A stretch of 64,000 nucleotides of DNA, taken from contig NW_024067908.1 of the NCBI RefSeq assembly GCF_009389715.1, positions 248,001 through 312,000 of the forward strand, written 5' to 3'. Source of the DNA: Phoenix dactylifera. Lineage: Eukaryota > Streptophyta > Magnoliopsida > Arecales > Arecaceae. Below, one piece after another: positions 36,101 through 46,696 of this stretch (its first letter is position 1; each line of letters begins with the position of its first letter). The position numbers and the translations under genes are program-made. The notes under the pieces were generated by a model that did no database searches, had not been told where the DNA came from, and was given only the letters and a program-made list of their open reading frames with translations.

Positions 36101-39082
36101 TATGATTTCAATTGATTATGGCTGTTTATTTGGTCAGTTGCTGTTTGTAGTTCTGTACAATGTCTGGTTTACTTCAATCTTCTTTTACCAGGTTAAACAC
36201 ACTTTAGCCTAGTTAATATATACAATCTGCATCTTATTGCATCCGTAATCAGTCAACCTTATCTTGTTTTTTGATCCTCAACAGAGTTTGAGAACATTTC
36301 ATGATGACCTCTCTACTCAATATTAACCTGTTGCATATTCATGTTTTGTTCCTGACCTGAGGCAAATTTAGCATTGTAAGTGGCTTTCCTCGAGACCTGG
36401 AAGACCAGGTGGTGGAAAGTAAAATCCAAATTAGTTATCCTTAAGTTAAAGCTCCTAGAAAGCATCCTCAGCAATTTCCTTAACTTTATAAGAGTCTGAA
36501 TGTAGCGGAGAAAAACATACTTTGGTACCAATCATGTTCATTTTTGAGGCAATTTTGAAACCGTAGGGTAATATTGAAATGCAAGCCTGTTTTATAAGCT
36601 AAAAGTTTATGATTAGGGTTGGCTAATCAAGATTCTATTGGCATTGGTACAGATACATCAGTTTATGTTCATGAAAGTACATCTCAAGATTCTTCTATGG
36701 GCGAGGAACCTATTGTTAGGATTCCTTTTGCTATGATTGATGAAATCGCTTATGACTCACCCGCAGCAGAAGATGGATTGCAGCTTGGCGATGAGATCTT
36801 AAAGTTTGGGAATGTGGAAATTGGTGGTGAATTGCAATCAAGGCTCGTTTTAGAAGCACAGTCTAACCAGGGCCATCCAATATCTATGGTGATCATAAGG
36901 CAGGGTTCGGTAATGAATTTGAGTGTGACACCTAGAACATGGCGTGGCCGTGGACTGCTGGGGTATGTAGAATTTCTTTTGCTCTTTACCTGTTCATGCT
37001 CTCCCTTTTCATGAACAGTGTTTTGTGAAATGCTTATAAGTGTAGTCAGAAACTTGATTTTCCTAACAGTGCTTATCCTTCTGTATTTCCTGCAGGGGAA
37101 TCTATTGCATGACTTTTAGATATCTTTCTTTGACACCATGAACTATGTTTGCTGTGCTTTTTTAACATTTGTTGCATCCTTTACAGCTAATAATCTTATT
37201 GACCCAGCAGTAATTCTTACTTGTTGAACTCAAGTTTTTGCTAATAGCAGTTGAGTACTTTTGCAATTAATAAACTGTAGATGATGTACTCTTGGTTCAG
37301 TAATTGTAAGGTATGGTAGTTTGAATTTCTAATCCAGATAAGGCCTTCTGCCAATTTCTAGGAAGTTTAACTCAACAGACTTTGGATTTTATTAATGATG
37401 AAGTGCCAACTTGAGGTAGATTTTATGCCCAAGGCTGAAAATTTCTACTACAAATATTAAAAGCTGAGCAGGAGCCATCAATGCTAGTGGCTCTACCACA
37501 GACATCATTATTGCTGGGAATTAGATCATATGTTCAACCTGCTAGACTATGCAGAGTCGTAGTTTTTTTCCCTGGTTGAAGTGTGTCAACATAGATTAGT
37601 AAAAGGTTTAACTTGTCCATTGGTGGAGAATTTGATATTTAAATGAAAATTAATCGAGGAAGATATGACATTTTGAGCCTGTTTCATGTTATCATGATTT
37701 GACATTTGTTAAACGAAGATTTTCATGAGTTTATGGCTTAGCACTGGAAACTTTTATCTTGCTGTCGCATCTTCTCCAAATTCTTTTTTCTACTAGATCT
37801 TATGCACCCCTATTCTGATTATCTTTATTGCTATCATTAACGATCCATTTCAAACTTAATTTATGTCCCAATAGTAACAACTACTTTTGTAATTTATCCA
37901 GTCTATGCTATGTTGTCTTACCTTCATTATTTAGAAACATCAACCCAATTTCTGTCATTAGCCATTTGTGGCTATTTGATTAATGCATTTCACAAAAACT
38001 GTCCGTTCAAGCTCAACATTTGCCACTTGCCACAGACTTCTGGGATGCTTTGTACACAATGACTGTGGAGAAATGAGTGCTGAAGCATCACTAGGTCCTC
38101 CCTCCCTCCCTCCCTCTGTGTGTGTGTGCGTGCATTCCTTCCCTTTCGCGTGCTGACCGATGCATTTAGGCTGGGTCAACCCTAGCCTAGTCTCCCTTGA
38201 GTGTAAACTCTCAGTCCCATGCCAGGTCCAAGCCTGGCCAAAAGACATAACTCGAGCCTTGGTCTGGAAGCCAGTCATCCTGTATACAATCAGTCAATAA
38301 ATAAATCAGGTTGGGTCCTTAACTTCCTACTGTTGCAATTTATATGGCATCTTTGCTGCACTTGGTAGTTATTGAGCCGCTCTTGTTATAGTAAAATCTT
38401 TATCATGCCAACCAAATGATTCTAATTCTTAGGTCCATTTATTTATCCTGTTCTTTTCTGGTGCTGCTGAGCTGTTTTTTCATTCATCCTTCCCACCTCT
38501 TTAGAGAAGCATGATAGGAATGAAACTATCCAGGTATTCATCCATCTACCTTATGAACATTGTCTCATTAACAGGTAGGGGTCTATACATCACTTCCAAC
38601 AAGCACTTGATCATGGATTATAACAGAAAAAAATCCTGGTGATTTAATGATGTTGGTCCTTCTAACCTATCTTTGTTTTCTTATTTTACACAATTAAGAT
38701 TATTGTGATGGATTCTATTAAAGAAATAGGAAGTTTGTAAGTTAGAACATTGTTAAGAAACAAGAATCACTATTTGTCATAATGCACCGGGGGCAGGAAT
38801 GCAGACTGGAGTGGAAAATATTAGGAGTTTCATTGATTTTGATGATTTGTACATGTTAAATTAATCACTGAAATATAAGAGAAAAATTGATGTTTATATC
38901 TGTTATTGGTGCCTGTTTTTGAGCTGACCTTTCCATTTATTATTTTATGCATCTCATTGTAGTGGTTTGATGACCTGTAAAGCTTATGATGATCTCTTTA
39001 CATCTGAGAAGGTTATGCTCAAAATTGTTTGTTGTTTACTTCTCTGTATGACTTTTGCAGATGCCATTTTCAGATCCTATGA
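33129..39082 (+). CDS. PSMD9: 26S proteasome non-ATPase regulatory subunit 9 (PSMD9/Nas2-type chaperone)
   Basis: Five exons: 33129-33269, 33421-33481, 35911-36018, 36617-36962 and 39061-39082, giving 225 residues. This PDZ protein (yeast Nas2, human p27) chaperones assembly of the proteasome base by binding Rpt5. The N-terminal part (MVATNLKSETTALMEKRASI, then GFPRSDIDIPAIRSQRARLA and RNDHKDITDKIEKNLQ) is a helical hairpin typical of the family. The PDZ domain lies around residues 125-215, with FAMIDEIAYDSPAAEDGLQL, GDEILKFGNVEIG and VTPRTWRGRGLLGCHFQIL at the end. The last seven codons lie on a tiny final exon. Intron 1 begins with GC rather than GT (gag|gcaagc), a GC-AG intron; all others are GT-AG. 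A plausible poly(A) signal aataaa is at 39262-39267. Confidence 0.95.
34572..34654. repeat. Tandem duplication of 47 bp in PSMD9 intron 2
   Basis: The word gttttgtaggttttacagca starts at 34572 and again at 34619, followed in both by ag, one variable base, aactaaaatca. It duplicates a potential splice acceptor-like pyrimidine/tag site. Confidence 0.85.
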
Positions 39083-40916
39083 TGTGTCTCCATTTGTGAG
39101 AACAGCTAGATGGTGGACTTTGCTGCTGTTAAATTAGTACATTGAAATATGTGGCCATATCAAGTTGGGCGGTTTTCTCGATCATTTGCATTTTCCTTAT
39201 CAGCTAATGACACTACTCATATTTTGTATGATGTTCAGATTTATTGGTGGTGTTTGAACTAAATAAACTCATTCAGCCAAAATCTGATGAGTGGCAAGAC
39301 CAGTGTAATGATGCTGCTTCAAATTTACCTGATGCCATGCGAAGTGCCATTCCATGCGAATTTTAGATCTTGATACAATTGTTTGCACATCTTATATCAG
39401 CTTTGACAGGTGCCTTTGAATGGCAGGTTGGTACCAATCTCTTATTTGCGGGCATGGGATATTATCGCTGAATCAGGATAGCCGATAGCTTAATGCGAAC
39501 CAATGTGGAATATTTATGTTTCTAAATCTTGCAGATCCCGTGGTTAATCAGAACAGGCAAAACCCCTTTTTGTAAGGAAAGAGAAGATGCCTAACAAATT
39601 ATAACAGGCGTGTGCAATTTTTAGTTCATGTGCATATTTTGCTAGCAGATGTTTTATTTTAACAAATTTACGGAACACTTATTAGAGGCATCATGAATCT
39701 TTTGCCAGCTGACTTTGGTTATAAAAATTTATATAATCCATGCTTGGGTCTTTACAAGTTATCAAAGAAGGCTGGATTGCTCCCATTGTTCATGTATGGC
39801 TCGGTTAACTTATAAGATTGTTTGCAATAAAATGGCATGTCTTTTTGGTTGTTTCTTCTTGCCCAAGTTGACCCTTTCTATTATTTATTGTTCATATTTT
39901 CTATGATATATATCGATGTTGCGGAATGATACAGCTCGTGGTATCTGCCATTCATTCCCTAATGTGGTAGGCATCAATGGTGCATCGGACATGCATGAAA
40001 AATTTCTGCAATAAACTGATGTCTTGTGAAGAACTAGCTCGCTATAGGGAAAAGAATGAACTTAAAAGGTTAGGGCACCCACTGTAATTTTTATATGTAT
40101 TATTAGGTATAATTACCTTCACCACCAGCAACCCTTAAGAAACTAAGAGGCTTAACAGTTTAAGATGACTGCAATAGCTTGGTAAGTTGAAAAGCTGACA
40201 TCTTTTTCTTGATCTGTGATAACTCAAACCCCGCTGTTGAAGGAGCCAACCACGATTTGGGATTTGTTGTTTTAAACTCGTTTACCCGCTCGGCAGCTTA
40301 TTTTGGGCAGGCAATGAATCCATCGGCTGCTAAAAGTTATTCAGAAGTTGTGCGATGTGTGCTATGATTTAAACTTCCAAGTATGTAAGATGAGATCCCT
40401 GTTGGGCTTAGGCTTCAGGTGCTTCATCTATGTTTACGATGAAGCTTACTTTTGGTGTATTTCTTTTATTCCATGCACAATTCCTTTGTGCAATTTGTTC
40501 CGTGAATGATTCCATCATTCCTTCTATGTTATCGTTGAACATTGTAATCCTTCATGGTTTTTTTTCCTATGTAATTTTGCATGAATTTTGAGAGTCGTCC
40601 TTTTGCTATCTTCTGATTCCTATATCAATAGCTATATTAAAATATTGTCGTTTCCAATGCTCTGATCTCCAAAGCATTGCGTGTCTCAATGCTTCTCTCT
40701 TTTTATTTTCAAAAAAAAAAAAAACAACAACAAAGGATGTGCCACGTTTTTGGTTTGAGTCTGTAACTTTTTTCCAATGCACTGCAACTAATATTCATGG
40801 CATCTGCCTTTTTAACATTCTCTTCACCTGGTTTCAGCAACGCATATGCCCTTGGAGCGCACCATCGTGTTTCAGGACCCATCCATTTGTTTCATTTCTC
40901 ATTTTAAATCTTTATA
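39083..40916. other. PSMD9 3' UTR and gap up to the retrotransposon
   Basis: Candidate poly(A) signal at 39262-39267. Beyond that the DNA is AT-rich, with an A run at 40711-40724 near the retrotransposon edge. I see no coding region. Confidence 0.5.
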
Positions 40917-41779
40917 TGTTGCTGGAATTTGGACCTGATGGCGGCCATTGGTTGAGAAGGAGGAGCTCCGGTGTGAGATGGTGGGTGGCGGTCCATCGGC
41001 GGGCGGCGTCCTTCGGGGGACCTGCAAAAAGCTGATAGCCGGGATTTCCGGCGCCGGCCCTCCGATGCCTAAGTCAGAGGGAGCAAATGTATGGGGGGAG
41101 AGAAAATATGTCTCAGGAGTTTCAGAGTCCAACCCCCTCTAGGATGGAGGGGTTTCCCTTTTATAGAGGGGTACAGGATGATTACCTGTGATGTGACGGG
41201 GCGAATGAGTTACCGTCATGATTGAGCATGTCGTATGAATTAATGCACGATCGTATGAATCAATGCATCGCCGTAGGAGATTAGGCCGGAGCTAATGAGT
41301 CGTCGTGGCTGATCGGACGTAGCCGAGCAGGTCAGCTGTTTGCCGTGGAGGGCTTGAGATCCGTAGATAGCATGCGCATTAATTGTTGAGAGAGCTGGAG
41401 ATCAGTAGAGGCCATGCGCATTAATTGTTGACAGCAGTAGCAGGGCGTGGTCCTTTGTCGAGCTACAGAAGGATGTAACCGCTGCAGGTGGATAGTAAGG
41501 TCGGACTTCCGAGGTCGAGGATGCTGAGGTCAGGTGCCCAGGTCGGGAGTCCCGGAGTCGAGCATCTGGCCAGGTGCCAGGTCGAGAGCCCTGAGGTCGG
41601 GTTTCCAGTTGGGCATCTTGAAGTCGGGCGCCTCCAGGTCGGACGCCCGGTCGGGCGCCTCCAGGTCGGACGCCCTCAGGTCGGGCGCCTCCAGGTCGGA
41701 CGCCCTCAGGTCGGGCGCTTTCGTCACGTGCCAGCGATGCATTCATGCGTTTTTGGGGCGATCTGCTTTTCTCCCAACA
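40917..41779 (-). repeat. Left LTR (3' LTR of the element)
   Basis: 863 bp, TGTTG...CAACA. Near-identical over most of its length to the right LTR. It has an expanded array of a 30-bp unit (gtcgggcgcctccaggtcgg type) at about 41625-41725, which the right LTR holds only once. The minus-strand TATA box (ctataaaagg) is at about 41157-41166. Confidence 0.93.
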
Positions 41780-41800
41780 CTACCCTCCGACTTCCGAGCT
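41780..41800 (-). other. Candidate polypurine tract
   Basis: On the minus strand the bases just before the 3' LTR read ggaagtcggagggtag, a purine-rich run in the position of a plus-strand primer. Confidence 0.55.
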
Positions 41801-42125
41801 CGAGCCATTTACGAGCTCGGGCGAAGGAAGTAGCTGCATTTATTGTATTAGCGGGGGACAAGTGGCTTCGAGTTATTTTGTTGTTTCGCGCGCTTTGGGG
41901 CATCTTTAATGGGAGAAGACAGGGCGGCGCCCTTTCGTCTTTCGAGGTTGCTCCGCGTCGTGGGCTCATGATGGGGCTCCGGGATCCGACTGGATGCCGC
42001 TTCGGTTCTGCCTTAAAGGCGTTGATTCAGGTAGGTATGTCGCTTCGATTCTCGGGGCTGACACGTGGCACGATCTGGACAGAAAGTGGGATCCAGTCCC
42101 GCCGATCTAGGCCGTCGGGAGGGTC

Positions 42126-42133
42126 TATATAAA
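42126..42133 (+). promoter_or_regulatory. TATA box of the antisense gene
   Basis: The sequence tctatataaacccc contains a perfect TATATAAA, 238 bases before the antisense ATG at 42371. It lies inside the retrotransposon but outside the LTR and points opposite to gag. Confidence 0.7.
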
Positions 42134-42370
42134 CCCCCTGACTTAGCCTTAGAAAGGTCTTGCTTGGCCGTTTGTTATTGCTGCTCCCCTCTCTTCCTTC
42201 TGTCCTATTTCCTTCTCTTCCAGTTGCGATCGAGTCTTTCCGGTGGTGCCCTGAGGCGATTTCCAGCGACCCCTCCGTAGGTCATTTTCCCACGTTGGCT
42301 CGGGGATTCCCTTTCTTCTTCTTCTTTTCCTTCTTCGTTCTTTGTTTTCTTCTCTGCCCTTCTTTTTGAA

Positions 42371-44484
42371 ATGGGTCATGGTCCAAATGAGGTCGGATCT
42401 AGCCTGACTGAGGAGGAGCTAGAGCTGGTCCGTTCCCGGTTCTTTTTCCGGCCCGGGTTTCATCTCGAGCCTGCGGGGTCGGAGGACCGAGTGATGAGAC
42501 CTCCTCTAGGTCGGATCGGGGTGTACATCGAGACATTGGGCCGGCCTGCGGTTTCCTCTTCACGAGTTCATGAACGAGTTGCTGGTGGAGTACCAGCTCG
42601 TCCCAGCACAGCTCGCTCCGAACTCGTGGAGGACCATCATCGGGTTTTTATCCCTTTGCCTTGCGCACAGGATTCTGACCTTGGTGAATGTCTTCCGCCG
42701 GTGCTTCTTGTTGAAGTCGAACCCGGCGGACAGAGAGTGGCTTTACTTCGCCTTTCGGGGCAATATGTCACTCTTCCGAGGTGCCCCTTCCTCTATTAAT
42801 GAGTGGAAGGGAAAGTTTTTCTTCCTTTCGTCCGAGGTCTCGTGGGGATTTGATCCGAGGTGGGGGCATCCCCGGCTGAAGGCCCTCAACAAGCTCACCC
42901 AGCTTTCGGCGGACGGGCAGAGGGTTTTTGACGCTCTGCATAGCCTCGGGGGGGATATCCTTCTGACCGACCTCCTGAGTGAGGAGGCTCTGGTGAACAT
43001 CGGCTTGAGCTCGGCGCGCCACGAGGGTAAGAGCAGTCGCGCTGCTCCTTCTTCATTTTGCTGTCCTTTGTCTTATTCGTTTCTTTCTTTTTCTGATATT
43101 TAGATATTTTTTCTTCTTTCCAGATATTCCCAACATGGTGACTAGCAACACCGCGCTTTTCGTCCGGTTGAAGAGGAGGGCGGCCGAGGCTGGCGGGGCT
43201 CCTCTCGAGCCCAGGAAGAAGGCCAGGTCGGCCTCAACTTCTGCTCCCGCCGAGGCGAGGGGCTCTGGGGCCGGAACTTCCGGATTCATCCGGATAGAGG
43301 CCCCGGCTACCGAGCAAGCGAGCTCGGGTTCTAGGGGGTGACGGGTTCGGCGCCCCCTGCTTGCCCCGCCCCCATTTCTCAACAGCCAGGTCGGTTAGTC
43401 GTTCGCCTGCGACGCTCTGGCCCCCAGTCGAGTAGGGGCCCCGGAGTTTCGAGCTCGGACAGGCCGAGTTCGTCGGGAGCCAGAGATCGCTCCAGGAGGG
43501 GGTCTAGTAACCCGGAGTCCCCGATCCGTGAGGGCAGTTCGGCCCTTCGAGATAGCGATGTCGCGCGCGCAGTATTTCGCCGCGCGTTGCTCCTGGCCGA
43601 CCGGGCCGAGTTCGAAGCCATCGACCTCGGGGATCTCGTCGATCAGACATACTGCAACGTTGCCCGGGTAAGTCGCCTTCTCATTTTTTTTACTTTGGTT
43701 ATTGGCATTTCCTCCGCTTTCATTTATCGTTGTTTTTCCTGCAGCATCTCCATGAGATCGACATGCTGGTATTCATAGCCTCGGAATGCCAGAATGAGGT
43801 TCGGCGATTCCAAAGGCAGCTGGAGATGGCCGAGAAGAGGCTCGCTGACTCTGAGGCCACGCGGGCGGAGGCCATCGCGCGGATGGAGGCTGCCGAGGCC
43901 GAGCGGCGATCGGCAGTCAACGAGCTTGAGGAGGAAAGGGCCGCGCACACTCTGGCGAGGTCGGAGTTCCGCGCTTCCGAGGCGCGTCTAGCCGAGGCCG
44001 CCGGCCACAAATATGATAGCGGAGTTCTCCGCTTGAAGCCCGAGAGAATAGGGCGCTGGAGCAGGCCCAGAATGCAGTGGAACTCTTCAAAGAATCGGAG
44101 AATTTCCATGATATGTTGGAGGAGAAGACCGTGGACGAATTCCTCCAGGGCTTTGAGAACTTCCGGAGGCAGATGTAGCGGTTCTGCCCCCAGCTCGACC
44201 TCACTGGCATTCGGCCAAGGATGGGGGTTGGTGCGGAGAGCGAGCTCGACGTTCTCTGCGATCCTTGAGGCCGAGTAGGAGGTCGTCGAGGCCGAAGCTG
44301 GCGCGGCCGAGCAAGCGGCTCAAGAGACTCCCCCGGGGAAGTTGCCGGGGGTGTTTTCGAGGCCACTGGCGAAGCTTCGTCTGAGGCCGTCGCGGAAGGT
44401 CCCGAGCCAATTCCTGTCGAGGACCCTCGAGTAATCATCATGGACGACCCTGAGGTTGATGCCGATGCAGCTGCCGCCCCCTAG
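42371..44484 (+). pseudogene. Antisense extra gene of the retrotransposon (putative gypsy-type transposon domain, PF04195-like), decayed
   Basis: Three exons, 42371-43026, 43124-43667 and 43745-44484, with good splice sites (gtaaga...ttccag and gtaagt...ctgcag) that join in phase. Exon 1 starts MGHGPNEVGSSLTEEELELV. After a one-base frameshift near 42543 it carries FPLHEFMNELLVEYQLVPAQ, APNSWRTIIGFLSLC and WLYFAFRGNMSLFRGAPSS. That is the pattern of the plant 'putative gypsy type transposon' domain. Exon 2 is basic, Ser/Pro-rich and disordered, with a second frameshift near 43335. Exon 3 is a long coiled coil (RRFQRQLEMAEKRLADSEAT onward), then FHDMLEEKTVDEFLQGF in another frame, and an acidic end. 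At least three frame breaks and internal stops make this copy non-functional. The function is unknown. Extra ORFs in antisense are known in Tat-lineage elements. Confidence 0.8.
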
Positions 44485-44591
44485 GACTTAGCCTTCTCTT
44501 CTTTTTTTCTTTCTTTATCTTTTTTGTAAGTGAGGTCGGCCTTTGAATAGGGCCGAACCTCAATTTTGTACTTGGCCTCTAGGCCTTCATC

Positions 44592-44597
44592 AATAAA
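44592..44597 (+). terminator. Poly(A) signal of the antisense gene
   Basis: AATAAA 108 bases after the antisense stop codon, followed by a T-rich stretch. Confidence 0.6.
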
Positions 44598-44811
44598 GAT
44601 TTTTTCTTTTTCCAAACTTGTGCCTGCTTCTGTTTGTATTTTAGCTGCTTGAGCTGGATTCCTTTTTGGTGAATTTCTTCAAGTCTTCAAGCTTGGCCAA
44701 GTCTCTAGACTTAGATTCCGGTAGAATTCGCCAAGTTGTTAGGCTTAGCTCTAAGAAGGATCATGTTGAGGCTTTAGGCTTAGACTTTAGGAAAACTCGC
44801 TAAGTCTTTAA

Positions 44812-45130
44812 GCTCGGGCTCCGAAGAAGTCCCGCTAGGCCTTTAGGTTTGTCTTCTGGAAAAATTTTGCCAAGTCCTTGGGCTCGGCTTCCAGATTGCT
44901 GAAGCTTTGAGCTCGGACTCCGAAGAAGTTCCACTAGGCCTTTAGGCTTATCTTCTGAAAAAATTTCGCCGAGTCCTTGGGCTCGGCTTCCAGATTGCCG
45001 AAGCTTTGAGCTTGGACTCCGAAGAAGTTCCGCTAGGCCTTGAGGCTTATCTTCTAGAAAAATTTTGCCGAGTCTTTGGGCTCGACTTCCAGATTGCCGA
45101 AGCTTTGAGCTCGGACTCCGAAGATAACAT
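44812..45130. repeat. Three tandem 99-bp units
   Basis: Units begin with gctcggactccgaagaagtt or a close variant at 44812, 44911 and 45010, with a partial fourth at 45109. Because 99 is a multiple of three, a minus-strand frame (44800-45171) stays open and gives a 33-residue repeat (FxEDKPKGLxELLRSPSSKL). Degenerate relatives may extend left to about 44690. It lies between the integrase end and the antisense gene end. Confidence 0.93.
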
Positions 45131-45675
45131 AGGCTGAGGTCGGAATATCGTTGGAGCTTCCATGCTTTCAATCTTGAACTTGGTCGGCGTGGAAGCAGGT
45201 AGAGTTAGGCCTCATGGTGAATGACTTGGCACCTCGAAGCTCGGTTAGAGCATCATCAGGCGGAGCTCGAGGTCGCTGTTACAGGCCGTCTCGGCTTGAG
45301 TTGACATTCGGACTCGGCAAAGCCCTCGTCCAGGGGGGTCCGAGGCAAGATCGAGCTGGAGATTGACGGTGAGGAGCTTCCCGCACTCAGTCAGGAGATT
45401 ATGTGCGAGGTTGAGGGAACCTCGGCTCGTGATCGATTCAGGAGAGCATCCTGGCCTTAGTCGGGATTTCGTTGACCGTCCTGTAATATAAGCAAGTAAG
45501 TACAATGATGTAGGTGCTGGGTAGGATATACCTCTCGCACCATCGGAGCCGGACATCTCATGTTGAGGTAAGCGACTCCGCTCCGAAGTTGGCTTTCAGC
45601 AGTGCTCTTTGGCCTATAGTTCGCTCTGGGCGCGCCTGCACACCAGGGGGTCCACGTAATCTCCTGAATGTCTTC

Positions 45676-46000
45676 TCGAGGCCGAGGAAGCTTGGGCTCA
45701 CTGTCGACTCAACGGGACATCCCGACCTTAGTCGGAGGATCGAGCACGAGATCGAGAAATCTTGGGCTCGCTATCGACCTGGTGACGCTTTTCGAGGTCG
45801 AGGGAGCTTGGGCTCACTATCGACTCAGTGGGGCATTCTGACCTTAATCGGGGGATTGAGCACGAGGTCGAGGGAGCTTGGGCTCGTTGTCGACCTGGTG
45901 ATGCTTCTCGAGGTCGAGGGAGCTTGGGCTCACTGTCGACTCAGCGGGGCATCCCGATCTCGATCGGGGTCTTTGATGGAGATCGAGACCGAGCTCGACG
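45676..46000. repeat. Tandem 116-bp units, each with two related half-units
   Basis: The word tcgagg(c/t)cgagg recurs at 45676, 45792 and 45908. Within each unit the phrase agcttgggctc or a variant occurs twice, about 58 bp apart, so an older short unit was duplicated before the 116-bp period arose. It lies in the untranslated region downstream of integrase. Confidence 0.85.
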
Positions 46001-46194
46001 TCGTTGTGGCGAGGTATTTCAGACTTGGCTGGGGCATCCAAACTTGGTCGGGCATCCGAGCTTGGTCGGATTTTCTGAAGATCACAAGTGTCCCAATATC
46101 AGGAGGAGCACAGAATAATTAGAGAACTGTGAATGAATTAACATGAGAAGGGGACGAGAATCGTGTTCCCAATCGTCGAGGGCCCCTTAGGGCT

Positions 46195-46696
46195 CTACTG
46201 GTAATACATCCGAAGATTTTCGGAATTCCAGCTTCGCGGAACGAGGGTCCCTTCGAGAGATTCCAGCTTGTATGCTCCGGGCCATTGGACTCGTGCAATC
46301 CGGTATGGCCCTTTCTGGTTTGGGGCAAGCTTACCCCGCTCGGTGGGCTGAGAAGCTTCTGCTCTCCTGAGGACGAAATCTCCTGCCTTAAAGAGCTTGA
46401 CTTTTACTTTGGAGTTGTAGTACTGTGCCGTTTTTCGTTGATATCTCGCCATGCAAACTCGGGCTGCCTCCCTCGTCTCCTCGATGAGGTCCAAGTTGCC
46501 CCTGAGCTGGGAGGAGTTGGAGGCTGCATCGTAATGTTCCACCCTTGGACGAGCACTGGCATCGATCGCACCTTCGGACGAAGTCCGTTGCATCCTTTTG
46601 AAGTGTGGGCCAATAGTATCCTTGGCGCAAGATTTTATGGGCCAATGCTCGGCCTCCCAGATAGTTTCCGCATATCCCTTCATGAACCTCTCGCAT
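46195..46696 (-). pseudogene. Integrase remnant: zinc finger joined to C-terminal domain
   Basis: From 46696 down the text reads VHEGICGNYLGGRALAHKIL followed by YYWPTLQKDA and RRCDRCQ, the H2C2 zinc-binding domain. In a second frame it continues at QLRGNLDLIEETREAARVC and ends with KGPYRIARVQWPGAYKLESL and NSENLRMYYQ, the C-terminal domain. The catalytic DDE core that normally lies between is missing, and the frame changes at the junction. Confidence 0.88.

Noticed and set aside
41402-41833. Frames with repeated RPGGARPEGV or SGASRSDA text
   Set aside because: They are translations of the 30-bp LTR repeat; a multiple of three keeps them open.
44812-46000. CRISPR-like repeat arrays
   Set aside because: The units are contiguous tandem repeats without spacers, in a plant retrotransposon.
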